23,086 bases of DNA, from positions 1-23,086 of IMG/VR virus record IMGVR_UViG_3300027659_000217, one strand, 5' to 3'. The notes under the pieces were generated by a model. It made no database searches. It was not told the DNA's origin and saw only the letters and a list, made by a program, of their open reading frames with translations. The translations under genes and the position numbers were made by a program. The number at the start of each line of letters is the position of its first letter. Within the stretch, counting starts at the first letter, position 1. The stretch is from a virus. Positions 4,336-12,463 of this stretch are shown piece by piece.

Positions 4336-4788
4336 TTATAAAGTAATATCTTCCATACCCGCAGTTCTGAGTCTGCTGACATGCCCTAGCATAAAGTTTT
4401 TACTTTCCAAACCTTTCATAAGCCCTAACCATTTGTTACGGACTAAAGCAACTTCATTGATAATGGTTTCGAAATCGATTACTTCATCTTCCCCGTCTAC
4501 ATATTTCTCAGCATCTCGGCTGGTCAATGCTCGAGGATAATTTTCTAAATATTTTTGAAAATGTTTTTTTCTAATTTTTCTTAATTGTAGATTAAGATAC
4601 TGTAGTACTGCTTCAATTTCCTGTAACTGATTAAACCTTTGTTCTGTAATACCGGGTAATGAAGAAACATTTTTTTCTAAGTTACCCTTAATATTACATT
4701 CAAATTTAGCCTGTATCAACTCATCTTCATAATAATTTATGAAGGCGGGAATATTGCCCATGTCAGACACTACTTTGTTATACCACAT
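4336..4788 (-). CDS. conserved recombination-operon protein, 150 aa, unknown function
   Basis: A 150-aa soluble, mostly helical protein. The middle (residues about 55-90, EIEAVLQYLNLQLRKIRKKH) is coiled-coil-like. It continues with a conserved-looking RALTSRDAEKYVDGEDE block and ends NFMLGHVSRLRTAGMEDITL. The start overlaps the stop of the 76-aa gene (TAATG). T4 encodes a small helical recombination mediator, UvsY, and this gene's size and position near uvsX make that a possible role. I see no specific UvsY motif, so this is only a suggestion. I recall similar proteins annotated as hypothetical in T4-like cyanophages. Confidence 0.75.
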   Translation of the reverse strand: MWYNKVVSDMGNIPAFINYYEDELIQAKFECNIKGNLEKNVSSLPGITEQRFNQLQEIEAVLQYLNLQLRKIRKKHFQKYLENYPRALTSRDAEKYVDGEDEVIDFETIINEVALVRNKWLGLMKGLESKNFMLGHVSRLRTAGMEDITL

Positions 4789-5018
4789 TATTCTTCGTAA
4801 TCTTCGTCGAGATCGTCTTCTTCATAATTTCCAGCATACTCATCAAAACTACGCTTGGTATAACTGTCTGTACCACTAAATTCTTTTAATTCGTTGTCCC
4901 CGATCATATCCACCAGAATACTCATTAAATTATCACTGGCTTCTTGTCTATCTTTTTGTGCTATATATTGTTTAAGAGTTTGATACGTTTCTACCAAAAC
5001 ATCAACTTCTATACTCAT
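4788..5018 (-). CDS. small acidic protein, 76 aa, unknown function
   Basis: A 76-aa protein beginning MSIEVDVLVETYQTLKQYI. A helical N-terminal half with KDRQEASDNLMSILVDMI is followed by a strongly acidic C-terminus (YEEDDLDEDYEE). The acidic tail could mimic DNA or bind a basic partner, which is inference. The start has AAGGAT upstream and overlaps the stop of the oxygenase gene; its own stop overlaps the next start. It is tightly coupled inside the recombination operon, so a role with the neighbouring 150-aa protein or UvsX is likely. Confidence 0.75.
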   Translation of the reverse strand: MSIEVDVLVETYQTLKQYIAQKDRQEASDNLMSILVDMIGDNELKEFSGTDSYTKRSFDEYAGNYEEDDLDEDYEE

Positions 5019-5593
5019 ACTTTATCCTTTGTTTCAAATATTAATCCTGGATGCTCTTCAAACCATTTACAAACTACATCATAATCACTATTGAAATGTA
5101 TACTTAATGTCCACCTATGGCCATTGTTTTCTATTCCGTGTAGTTTTTGTGTATCTAGCAACCACGCTGTATTTAATTGACTAGGGTATACTTCTTTAAT
5201 ATTATCATATTCAACCCACGTATGTGCAGCTAAATCTGAATTCTTAAAAATATAATTTAAAGAAGTTTGCAGGTGAGGTAAATCTATGTGTCCTGCACCT
5301 GCACCATGCAAATAACTAATTGCACCTTCGTCGGGTTTCAATTCAGCCATTGTGTTAAGTAAGTCGTCGATCCAAGGCATTGTTTTATTAATAATAGGAC
5401 TTGCTACTCTAAACCAAGATTCGCTAGTTTTATGTTGACTAATAGTGCCCAACGACTTTAAATCATAATGTTCCGATTTTCCGTAATCAGACAAAGACCC
5501 AGCTGATTTTAATGATAACAATTTTTGTGTTGCCAATATAGTTTTATCCCAATCATGATTTATGATTATATCAATTGGCTTACAAAATTGCAT
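5015..5593 (-). CDS. 2-oxoglutarate/Fe(II)-dependent oxygenase-like protein, 192 aa
   Basis: The 192-aa protein has the facial-triad layout of 2OG-Fe(II) oxygenases: His102-x-Asp104 in GHIDLPH, a distal His152 in DTQKLHGIE, and Arg160 eight residues later in GHRWTLSIHF, where 2-oxoglutarate would bind. The spacing and the core-strand WTLSIHF fit the prolyl-hydroxylase-like branch. It would hydroxylate an unknown substrate (protein, nucleotide or lipid). Such enzymes are common accessory genes in marine T4-like phages. It starts 2 nt after the uvsX stop and overlaps the next gene, so it is co-expressed with recombination genes. The gene for the 76-aa protein follows. The assignment rests on motifs only. 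Confidence 0.75.
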   Translation of the reverse strand: MQFCKPIDIIINHDWDKTILATQKLLSLKSAGSLSDYGKSEHYDLKSLGTISQHKTSESWFRVASPIINKTMPWIDDLLNTMAELKPDEGAISYLHGAGAGHIDLPHLQTSLNYIFKNSDLAAHTWVEYDNIKEVYPSQLNTAWLLDTQKLHGIENNGHRWTLSIHFNSDYDVVCKWFEEHPGLIFETKDKV

Positions 5594-5594
5594 A

Positions 5595-6665
5595 TCACTC
5601 TTCTGCTGTATCTATTTCTGTGTGCTTAGTGGTAGTTCGATGAGGATGTTCGATATAATCTTTCATTACTCGATCAAGGCTAGTATCCTCATTTCGTTCC
5701 CAAGCTTTACGAAACTGTTTAATAACAGTACCATCTACTAGAGTATATTTAAGACTATTGCCTTCTTTTTGCAACAACCCCTTTGCTTCAAACATGTCAA
5801 CCAATCCGCTGTAGGGATTCATCCCAGTTTCATAGGGAATCTTAACTTGAACACTTTCGAAAGGTTTTGCATATCGTGTCTTCATAATTTTACATGCAGC
5901 ACGAATACCTTTGACTTCTGAAATCTTATTGCCATCTTCGTCTTCTTTTAACTTTAACTTACGCATAGCAACTACGATAGAACTTGCGTAGATAAAGCCT
6001 TGACCGCCACTAATCTTATCGTCGGGATCAAACATGTCTTGACTTGCGTATGTGTGATTAGTACAAACTAGACCTAAGTTTAAATCACCGAACATGTTTA
6101 CACAGTTACGTACCAATGCTGTTAGAGCTTTGGGCTTACGGCCCATGTCTCCTTTTAGATCACCAGCTTCAAATTGGTTAACATCAGTTGGTGTTAAAAG
6201 CATACCCAGTGAGTCTAGTACAAATAATACTTTAGGGCGAGAATCTTCTGGCAGTGTTTTATACTCTTTAACAAACTCGCTGATCATTTTAGCAACATCA
6301 TCGATCATGGCCATGTTAAGTTTAAGAAGTTTATCTTCTGCGGTATCGACACCCAGTGCATGAAGCCAAGCTTCGTCAAGTGCGTTCTCAGTGTCAATAA
6401 GGATAACGTAAATACCTTGTTGTTGAGCATTCTTAACAAGATTTCCAGAACAAATAAAACTTTTACCTGCTCCAGACTCTCCTGCAAATACAGTAACTTT
6501 ACCCATCGGGATTCCTTTATTAAAATCCCCGCTAATCAGATAATTTAATGCATAGTTGTTGGTCGAAATCCATGTATCTGGATCTCTGAATCCCATACTA
6601 ATGCCGTCGATACTTTTGGTGATACTTTTTCTAAATTTTGATAAATCAAATGGTTTATTTGCCAT
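5595..6665 (-). CDS. uvsX: UvsX, RecA-like recombinase
   Basis: UvsX forms ATP-dependent filaments on ssDNA and drives strand exchange for recombination-dependent replication and repair. The 356-aa protein has a Walker A GESGAGKS at 62-69, the RecA-type catalytic Glu in DTENALD (Glu93), and Walker B KVLFVLD at 145-151. A loop-rich DNA-binding region (QFEAGDLKGDMGRKPKAL, about 164-181) and the signature ISGGQGFIYASS at about 218-229 follow. Length is close to T4 UvsX (about 390). AAGGA precedes the ATG, and the start lies just after the stop of the 271-aa gene. It stands with gp32 in one operon, its known functional partner. Confidence 0.95.
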   Translation of the reverse strand: MANKPFDLSKFRKSITKSIDGISMGFRDPDTWISTNNYALNYLISGDFNKGIPMGKVTVFAGESGAGKSFICSGNLVKNAQQQGIYVILIDTENALDEAWLHALGVDTAEDKLLKLNMAMIDDVAKMISEFVKEYKTLPEDSRPKVLFVLDSLGMLLTPTDVNQFEAGDLKGDMGRKPKALTALVRNCVNMFGDLNLGLVCTNHTYASQDMFDPDDKISGGQGFIYASSIVVAMRKLKLKEDEDGNKISEVKGIRAACKIMKTRYAKPFESVQVKIPYETGMNPYSGLVDMFEAKGLLQKEGNSLKYTLVDGTVIKQFRKAWERNEDTSLDRVMKDYIEHPHRTTTKHTEIDTAEE

Positions 6666-6667
6666 AA

Positions 6668-7483
6668 TTATTCCTTAATTTGTATTTCTTTAATAAAATT
6701 ATACTTTCGTATTTTACTTAAACTATCCTCTAAATTCAAGACTTTACCTAACACTATTTTTCCGTGTCCTAGATTTTTATCATATGGATCCAAATTATGT
6801 TTTGTCATCCAATCTATGAACCCTTTGTGTTTAGAGACCGAGAATTCGTCAAATGCCAACGAGGCTTCTCCACTATAAAAGTGTAAATTTTTTGTCATAT
6901 CATAATCTATAGGCAACTCGTCTGTGTATAAGTCAACATAAGTTTTTCCTAATTCTGCATAGTGCAGATACAAAGATCCCGGTTCTACTTCAAATTCAAA
7001 ATTATCGTAATCTGTTTTGTCTAACGGTATTCTACGATATTGATCTTTATTAAAACTGAAGTAAAGAGTTTTCCAAAAAATTTTTTTTTCGATTTTATGA
7101 ATATAAAAATTTACATTTCTGATAGCATTTTTTAATTCTTGATTGGCAATAGAAAATAATCGAGATGGTTTTTCAAATTCACCGCTAAGTTGTTCAAATT
7201 TAAGATGCAGATAATTAAAATAACTCTGTGGTTGATCTAATAAGTTTAATCTTATCTCGATAAAATTTTTAAGATATTTGTTAATTATTATCGAAGATTG
7301 GATAACTTCTTTTATTGCATCATCAATTGATTGAAAATTAGCAAATGCTTCGTTCTGATTGATATTACAATTGTCTAGGCACCAACGTAATTCTTTGATC
7401 CATTTACGGACAAAGTTATTATCGTTGAGTAAGATGTCAAAAGACGCCTCTCCCGAGGCGCCTAGTACAACTGTAAGTTTCAT
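6668..7483 (-). CDS. protein of unknown function, 271 aa, between gp32 and uvsX
   Basis: A 271-aa soluble protein beginning MKLTVVLGASGEASFDILL. Residues about 25-150 are helix-rich (DAIKEVIQSSIIINKYLKNF; KNAIRNVNFYIHKIEKKIFWK). The C-terminal third is more beta-like, with many aromatic residues (FEVEPGSLYLHYAELGKTYVD). The AT-rich, Lys/Asn/Ile-heavy composition differs from uvsX. The start overlaps the gp32 stop by one base (TAATG). The position invites comparison with the T4 helicase loader gp59, which binds gp32, but I see no supporting motif and the length is greater. The function is unknown; a role at the replication fork is inferred from context. Confidence 0.8.
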   Translation of the reverse strand: MKLTVVLGASGEASFDILLNDNNFVRKWIKELRWCLDNCNINQNEAFANFQSIDDAIKEVIQSSIIINKYLKNFIEIRLNLLDQPQSYFNYLHLKFEQLSGEFEKPSRLFSIANQELKNAIRNVNFYIHKIEKKIFWKTLYFSFNKDQYRRIPLDKTDYDNFEFEVEPGSLYLHYAELGKTYVDLYTDELPIDYDMTKNLHFYSGEASLAFDEFSVSKHKGFIDWMTKHNLDPYDKNLGHGKIVLGKVLNLEDSLSKIRKYNFIKEIQIKE

Positions 7484-8478
7484 TACTTTTGACGATTACG
7501 AATCATTGCCAAAATATCTTCGGCACGTTGACTAGCAGGTTTGGCTGCTGTGACTGGTGCAGTGACTTCTGGTTCGTCTACCTCAAATGGAGGATCGTCG
7601 TGTGTTGCCACAGGTGCTGGGCGAGATACTGCCACAGGTTTCGAAACTGGAGTAGATTCGTCGTCGGACTGTTTGCTGCCAGCTGTACTAGCCATTCCAG
7701 CTGGTTTGTAATAAGCACTCCACTTATCAGCATCAAATGGTTCACCGTTTACACTGGCTTCAAACATTTCTTTGATGATTTTTAGCTCTGCATCAGATGG
7801 CTTTTTAGGCAAAAAGTCATTCAGATTGTACAATCCAAATTTTTCAATGGCTTGCAGTTCTGCAGAAGTCAGTGCCGATTCTTTACGTGCCCAAGTGCTA
7901 GTATTGTAGTCAGCATATCCGCCTTTACTGGTTTTCTTAATACTGAAATCCAGTCCAGCTTCGTAGTCAGTTGGCAAGTTTTCCAACTCAGGATCCATCA
8001 AAGCATTTTTAATGAGATTAAAAATCTGAGGACTGATAATGAATCGACGAATCGGATTGTCTGTGGGTTTGTCATCAGTGAGAGGATTTTCGTGTACAAA
8101 TCCTTGCATGATATAACTGCGTTTTTTCCAGTACTTACGACCCATTTCTTCAAGGCTCTTGTCCTTGAACCATGTACGAACTTCTGCAAGGACCGGACAT
8201 GCCTCGCCCCACATTTCCACGCATGGTACTTGTACAAAAGTGGGCTTGCTATCAACTTGACCTTTTACACCAGCAAAAGGAAGTTTAATCATAAGTCGTT
8301 CGACCCAGAAAAAATCATTTTTTGTATTTGCGTCTGGAAGGAAACGTACACGAGCTGTAGTACCTTCTGGGATATTCCAATGGGCATAAATGCCATTGTC
8401 ACCGCCTGATTGGCCGCCTTGTCCCTTGTTTTCTTGTGCTTGAAGTTTTGCACGAATTTCTGCTAAAGATGTTGCCAT
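7483..8478 (-). CDS. gp32: gp32, single-stranded DNA-binding protein
   Basis: gp32 coats ssDNA and organises replication, recombination and repair. The 331-aa protein has the T4-like order. The short N-terminal region (residues 1-20, LAEIRAKLQAQ) would serve cooperative binding. The core OB fold has TTARVRFLPD, FFWVERLMIKLPF and MGRKYWKKRSYIMQGFV. The acidic, Pro/Ala-rich C-terminal tail, used by partner proteins, spans about 265-331. T4 gp32 holds zinc with one His and three Cys; here only Cys86 and Cys94 stand in the matching segment (PCVEMWGEACP), so zinc may be bound differently or be absent. Strong GGAG ribosome binding site and two sigma70-type promoters upstream. First gene of the operon. 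Confidence 0.93.
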   Translation of the reverse strand: MATSLAEIRAKLQAQENKGQGGQSGGDNGIYAHWNIPEGTTARVRFLPDANTKNDFFWVERLMIKLPFAGVKGQVDSKPTFVQVPCVEMWGEACPVLAEVRTWFKDKSLEEMGRKYWKKRSYIMQGFVHENPLTDDKPTDNPIRRFIISPQIFNLIKNALMDPELENLPTDYEAGLDFSIKKTSKGGYADYNTSTWARKESALTSAELQAIEKFGLYNLNDFLPKKPSDAELKIIKEMFEASVNGEPFDADKWSAYYKPAGMASTAGSKQSDDESTPVSKPVAVSRPAPVATHDDPPFEVDEPEVTAPVTAAKPASQRAEDILAMIRNRQK

Positions 8479-8539
8479 AATGTTCTCCTATAAATTTAAG
8501 ATGGTCTTTGTTGTGCCTAGATATATAATGCACCGTTGC

Positions 8540-8569
8540 AGTATATAACAATTGTATTTAGTCTGTCAA
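8540..8569 (-). promoter_or_regulatory. gp32 promoter P2 with a dyad centred on the -35 box
   Basis: The minus strand carries TTGACA (8569-8564), 18 bp, then TATACT (8545-8540). The -35 box is exactly the centre of a perfect inverted repeat, TTTAGTC at 8557-8563 and GACTAAA at 8570-8576, suggesting a repressor operator. The expected start is near 8533, giving a leader of about 55 nt. Confidence 0.75.
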
Positions 8570-8603
8570 GACTAAAAGTGAAATTTTTGTTTAGCACAAT
8601 TAA

Positions 8604-8632
8604 AGTATAACTGTACTAGAGATAGAATTCAA
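8604..8632 (-). promoter_or_regulatory. gp32 promoter P1 (upstream)
   Basis: The minus strand carries TTGAAT (8632-8627), 17 bp, then TATACT (8609-8604), directly after the stop of the 484-aa gene. It would give a tandem start near 8597, upstream of P2. The rest of the 155-nt gap (8479-8633) holds the gp32 leader and no further gene. Confidence 0.6.
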
Positions 8633-8633
8633 G

Positions 8634-10088
8634 TTATTTGGTAATGCCGGCTAATTGTTTGAGAAGATTAGTTCCCAACTCTTCCATTACACCATTACTG
8701 TAACTGCCAATTTCTCTATCTGCTGTGGTACTGCCGTATTTTCCGTATCCGTACCCGTATACGCCCATGCGGGGAAATTTGAAATCTGGATTCCAAGCTG
8801 CGATTATATCTTTTGCTCGTTCGACTTCTTCTTTGCTTTCGAAGTAATAAACACTGTTTTGGAATTTGAATTCAAATCCGTTATTTTTCAATAAATTATC
8901 TAAATTAGAATCAATGATATCGTTATCAAATTGATCTTCATCATCCCGTGGATTGCTCAATTGGTTTGCAAATGGGCTGGGATTCTCATCTTCTTCCTCG
9001 ATGTCCTGGCCCTTATGAGCATGTTTTTTATTTTGAACATCGATGGGATTAGTTTCTAGTGTTTCCAACATTTCGTTGGCCCACGACTCAAATTCTTCTC
9101 CGACACGATTTTTATATTTGCTATAAGCTTTATACACAACTGGTAGAGCATCCATAAGTCTATCATCGAAAATTTTTCTTGTGAAACGTTCTCTCAGTGA
9201 GTTCAAGTCAATTTCATCTTCGTCAATAATTTCAGGTTGCCATAATGCTTTGTATTGGTCGTATCCACGTTGGCTGCGAAGTGAATGCAAGTCTCTGTGC
9301 AATCTACCATAATGATCTATTGCACTGTTGACCATTTGTGTAGTTTCTATGTCTTCAAAAGTTCGGCCGCGCATATTTCTTGTAAATGTTTTAAGTGCAT
9401 TCATTTCACTTAAAATTTTATTAATATGTTTTCCGAAATCATCATTGAGTTGGCCGCCGTTTTTGACATGTCTTGCCAAGGCACGTGCGCCATTTATTGT
9501 AGTGCCTTCGGGACAACGATAACGTTCTCCCAAGGAATTTTCGATGTAGAACGATTCGACATTTCGACTTCTTGCACCAGGAATAGTTTCATCTACAATA
9601 GGTTTACTATGACGAACAATTAGTTTTACGTTTTCAAGTTTCTGGTAACTACTTCTTCTTGTTCCGTAAAGTTTACTTTCTGTTACCTTAATATCGTCTT
9701 TATCTAATATTTCTGCATTTTTATTTGCGTGTTTCAGATCTCTAAGATTAAGGCCGCTTTTTGCGATATCCCTGACATCAAAGCTTAACATATTTCTTTT
9801 TGCAAACAATCTCAATGACTTTAAAAAGTTATACCATACTGCTTTTTCTTCTGGTGACATTTCACTGTCGATATCTTTGTCAAAGAATACTTTTAAGTTG
9901 TTTGAATCAACCAAACTTATAGTAATATTGCCTAAATTTCTGTCGTTAATGACATAATCAAAATTAAAAAACCTAGCCTTTGTGGGATCTAACGTAGCTT
10001 TGGCATTTTCGTCGCCAATGTTTACCGCGTCGAATCGACTGCGAATTTTATCAAATAAGTTTTCAGCTACTTTTTCAATTTCTATCAT
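8634..10088 (-). CDS. conserved late protein of unknown function, 484 aa
   Basis: A 484-aa protein, mixed alpha/beta at the N-terminus (ARFFNFDYVINDRNLGNITI), then a basic central block (RNVESFYIENSLGERYRCPE, followed by GARALARHVKNGG) and long charged helices. A flexible acidic linker (about 350-395) leads to a C-terminal domain with YYFESKEEVERAKDIIAAW and a Gly/Tyr-rich YGYGYGKYGS tract. No enzyme motif is recognised. A late-type octamer 7 nt before the ATG, with no Shine-Dalgarno, marks it as late, so a virion or assembly protein is likely. It starts 14 nt after the gp17 stop. I recall similar proteins as hypotheticals in marine T4-like phages. Confidence 0.8.
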   Translation of the reverse strand: MIEIEKVAENLFDKIRSRFDAVNIGDENAKATLDPTKARFFNFDYVINDRNLGNITISLVDSNNLKVFFDKDIDSEMSPEEKAVWYNFLKSLRLFAKRNMLSFDVRDIAKSGLNLRDLKHANKNAEILDKDDIKVTESKLYGTRRSSYQKLENVKLIVRHSKPIVDETIPGARSRNVESFYIENSLGERYRCPEGTTINGARALARHVKNGGQLNDDFGKHINKILSEMNALKTFTRNMRGRTFEDIETTQMVNSAIDHYGRLHRDLHSLRSQRGYDQYKALWQPEIIDEDEIDLNSLRERFTRKIFDDRLMDALPVVYKAYSKYKNRVGEEFESWANEMLETLETNPIDVQNKKHAHKGQDIEEEDENPSPFANQLSNPRDDEDQFDNDIIDSNLDNLLKNNGFEFKFQNSVYYFESKEEVERAKDIIAAWNPDFKFPRMGVYGYGYGKYGSTTADREIGSYSNGVMEELGTNLLKQLAGITK

Positions 10089-10095
10089 AGTATTA

Positions 10096-10103
10096 TATTT
10101 ATC
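10096..10103 (-). promoter_or_regulatory. T4-type late promoter octamer (GATAAATA)
   Basis: The minus strand reads GATAAATA, overlapping the gp17 stop codon and lying 7 nt upstream of the ATG at 10088. The message would start within 1-2 nt of the ATG. Confidence 0.65.
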
Positions 10104-11667
10104 AAATCATTATGAAGGGCATGGGCATCAAAATTTCATCGCTGGAATCTTTGAGCTTTTCATCTAAGTTGGGATCAAATTCTCGCAAGAACATTGACAT
10201 TCGAACAGCTAACAACATAGACATTACTAAATCGTCTGTTTCTCCTATTTTGGCTGCATACCCGCTGCCTGCTGCTATAAAAGTTTTTAACTCACTTACT
10301 AGTGCTTTGCTTGCAATGTGCAATTTTCGAGTTTCTATTAGATTTTTAAATTTAGAACAAGCAGATAATTTTGATTTATTAGTTGTTGTGAATCCTTTTC
10401 TATAAGTTCTATTCGATCCTACTTTTTTTGGCTCACTTAAAAATATACCTTTTATATTTTCTTCTCCGTATTCGCTAATTGCTACCAGTGCTGCTTCACC
10501 GAGGGTATTGTTTTCTACACTGTAATAAACATCATTATTTGATTTTGTAGTTTCCGCTAATGTCTTTGTTATCTCAGATAATATCTTTACCTGTGTTTGC
10601 ACTGATGTTTTATTATGCTGCCATTCTGCTATTTGTTTCATGCTGGGCATTTCTAATACTTGGATAGCAGCAGGGTCTCCTCCTGTACCTAAACTAGGAT
10701 CTAGTGCAACTATGTAAACATTTCCTTGTTCTGGTTTTTTATACCAGCGAACCTGTCCTTGTTTAATCAACGGATCTATTCCCGACATTTCAGTTAAAAA
10801 GATAGGGTTAATCAGTGTTTCGTCGTGAATAATAAATTCGCATTCCATTTCTCGACGAAAACGTTCTTCTCCTAATTGAGCACGCATTTCTGCTGCCCAT
10901 TTTTCATCCCTGTCAGGATGCTCTTGCCATTTACTTCTATATGCCCTAAATCCGTTAACACCTAACTCTGTTTCATTACCATATTCGTCAATGCGTTTAT
11001 TTGCTTGACGCCAAATTTGTGCAAACTGATCTTCATCACTGTTTGGTGTGCTGGTTATAATGCACTTACCGCCTGTTGCCAGTGTTGGACTAATCGACGT
11101 CCAGAATTCACTGGCAATACTGGGTCGCACAAACGCAAACTCATCGCAATACAATAAGGATATACTCATACCACGACCAGTATTTTCTGTTGTGGTAGCA
11201 CTTACTATTCGACTACCGTTGTCAAAATCTATGCTGCCCTTATTATAACTAGTTACACCTGCTCGAATATAATCCGGAACACTTTCGTATGCATATCGGA
11301 TACGCTGCATAATTTCCTGAGATCCAGTATATTTGTGAGCTGCAACAAGAACAGTGCTGTCAGGCACAAACATAGCATACCATAGCAGATATCCCGCGGC
11401 TGTTGTTGACTTGCCCGTCTGTCGAGGCATCAATGATATTGAATATCTGTAATTATGATACGTTTCTACTAGTCTAGATTGATACTCAAATGGTTGATAT
11501 CGTAATCTTCCTTTGGTAGGATGCTGAATATAAAAATAGTTTTCTAAAAAATATTGAGGACCATTTATCGGATCTGCACATTTAATGACCTCATGAATCT
11601 GTTCCTCAGTAAACGACTGTTTAACATTTGGTTTTTTAACGAGAACAGATTCTAGTGGTTTAGACAT
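10102..11667 (-). CDS. gp17: gp17, large terminase subunit
   Basis: The terminase motor cuts concatemeric DNA and pumps it into the prohead through the portal. The 521-aa protein has an N-terminal ATPase with Walker A PRQTGKST (81-88) and Walker B LLYCDE (171-176), plus a coupling motif TSTPNS (206-210). The C-terminal RNase H-like nuclease has Asp323 in VALDPSLG, Glu385 in YYSVEN and Asp478/479 in GETDDLVM. It is shorter than T4 gp17 (610) but complete. A late-type octamer at 11703-11710 would give a 30-40 nt leader. The small terminase is about 5 kb away rather than adjacent, and an HNH gene is divergent from it. Confidence 0.95.
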   Translation of the reverse strand: MSKPLESVLVKKPNVKQSFTEEQIHEVIKCADPINGPQYFLENYFYIQHPTKGRLRYQPFEYQSRLVETYHNYRYSISLMPRQTGKSTTAAGYLLWYAMFVPDSTVLVAAHKYTGSQEIMQRIRYAYESVPDYIRAGVTSYNKGSIDFDNGSRIVSATTTENTGRGMSISLLYCDEFAFVRPSIASEFWTSISPTLATGGKCIITSTPNSDEDQFAQIWRQANKRIDEYGNETELGVNGFRAYRSKWQEHPDRDEKWAAEMRAQLGEERFRREMECEFIIHDETLINPIFLTEMSGIDPLIKQGQVRWYKKPEQGNVYIVALDPSLGTGGDPAAIQVLEMPSMKQIAEWQHNKTSVQTQVKILSEITKTLAETTKSNNDVYYSVENNTLGEAALVAISEYGEENIKGIFLSEPKKVGSNRTYRKGFTTTNKSKLSACSKFKNLIETRKLHIASKALVSELKTFIAAGSGYAAKIGETDDLVMSMLLAVRMSMFLREFDPNLDEKLKDSSDEILMPMPFIMI

Positions 11668-11672
11668 TTCGA

Positions 11673-11701
11673 TTGCAAAAATAGATTAAATATGTTATAC
11701 T
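11673..11701 (+). promoter_or_regulatory. sigma70-type promoter for the HNH gene
   Basis: The plus strand carries TTGCAA (11673-11678), 17 bp, then TATACT (11696-11701). The start would be near 11708, inside the late octamer that drives gp17 on the other strand. Confidence 0.7.
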
Positions 11702-11702
11702 A

Positions 11703-11710
11703 TATTTATG
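11703..11710 (-). promoter_or_regulatory. T4-type late promoter octamer (CATAAATA) for gp17
   Basis: The minus strand reads CATAAATA, 35 nt before the gp17 ATG. It abuts the -10 box of the plus-strand HNH promoter, so the two promoters face each other with overlapping footprints. Confidence 0.6.
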
Positions 11711-11732
11711 GTATTAACTTTGTGAGTTCAAA

Positions 11733-12257
11733 ATGTCTGACGTACTGCTGTTGAACAGCGATTACAATCCAATTTCAGTTTTACCTCTAAGTGTTATCGG
11801 TTGGCAACATGCTGTCAAACTATATTTCTTGGAGCGCATCACTGTGGTTGAAGAATATGAAAACTGGGTAATTCGTAGTGAAAATTTCAGCATGAATGTG
11901 CCCTGTGTTGCAGTTACCAAAGAATACTTCCACTTTAAAAAGTCAGCGAAGTTTTCCCGTAGTAACATGTTCTTGCGAGATATGTACCAATGCCAGTACT
12001 GTGGCGAAGTTTTCGAGCATAAAGAACTTACTCTGGATCACGTAATCCCACGTGCTCAAGGAGGTAAGACTACCTGGGAAAACAGTGTAACAGCCTGTAA
12101 AAATTGTAATCACAAAAAAGGACACAAGCTGATTAAACCACTACGCACACCATATAAGCCAGATCACTTCCAATTAATTAAAAAATGGAAGGAACGGTCT
12201 GTACAAGTGCGACACGAGAGTTGGTATCAATATTTGGGCATTAAGCCAAAGTCTTAG
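11733..12257 (+). CDS. HNH endonuclease, 174 aa
   Basis: HNH proteins cut DNA with a His-metal finger. The 174-aa protein has an N-terminal domain (VLLLNSDYNPISVLPLS) common to free-standing bacterial and phage HNH proteins. The HNH core has Cys87-x2-Cys90, LDHVIPRAQGG with Asp102-His103, Asn117 in WENSV, and Cys122-x2-Cys125 followed by NHKKGH. All key residues are intact. It lies on the opposite strand to its neighbours with its own sigma70-type promoter, and its stop overlaps that of the convergent 69-aa gene by 3 nt. HNH proteins beside terminases can assist packaging in other phages; a homing or host-DNA-degrading role is equally possible. No intron is seen. Confidence 0.9.
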   Translation: MSDVLLLNSDYNPISVLPLSVIGWQHAVKLYFLERITVVEEYENWVIRSENFSMNVPCVAVTKEYFHFKKSAKFSRSNMFLRDMYQCQYCGEVFEHKELTLDHVIPRAQGGKTTWENSVTACKNCNHKKGHKLIKPLRTPYKPDHFQLIKKWKERSVQVRHESWYQYLGIKPKS

Positions 12258-12463
12258 ATAGGTTTTTCGCCAGTAAGATAAGGCTTACTGAACCAAAGTT
12301 TAAACCAAGCATCGGTGCCCGGTTTGATGTCATGTTTATGCATCAGCTGGGCTTTTTCATTTCCCGTGACGCTGATGTTACTGCCGGGATAACCTTGATA
12401 TGCGGTCCAATTTGGTCTGTTAGTTATACCAGCTAGAAGTTTTAATTCTTGAAGCGGATCCAT
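12254..12463 (-). CDS. small conserved protein, 69 aa, unknown function
   Basis: A 69-aa protein beginning MDPLQELKLLAGI and ending in a compact motif, KPGTDAWFKLWFSKPYLTGEKP, that I recall from hypothetical proteins in T4-like cyanophages. No signal peptide, membrane segment or enzyme motif. The start overlaps the stop of the 127-aa gene (TAATG), so it is translated with it. The 3' end overlaps the convergent HNH gene. Position at the end of the late block suggests a structural or assembly role, unproven. Confidence 0.75.
   Translation of the reverse strand: MDPLQELKLLAGITNRPNWTAYQGYPGSNISVTGNEKAQLMHKHDIKPGTDAWFKLWFSKPYLTGEKPI

Noticed and set aside
4336-4788. Firm assignment as UvsY
   Set aside because: Context and helical content fit, but no specific UvsY motif can be pointed to.
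7852-8409. 185-codon open frame on the plus strand
   Set aside because: It lies entirely antisense to gp32, has no ribosome binding site, and its protein has no recognisable features.
11733-12257. Group I intron or intein hosting the HNH gene
   Set aside because: gp17 is uninterrupted and no intron core or splice-site features flank the HNH gene, which has its own promoter.
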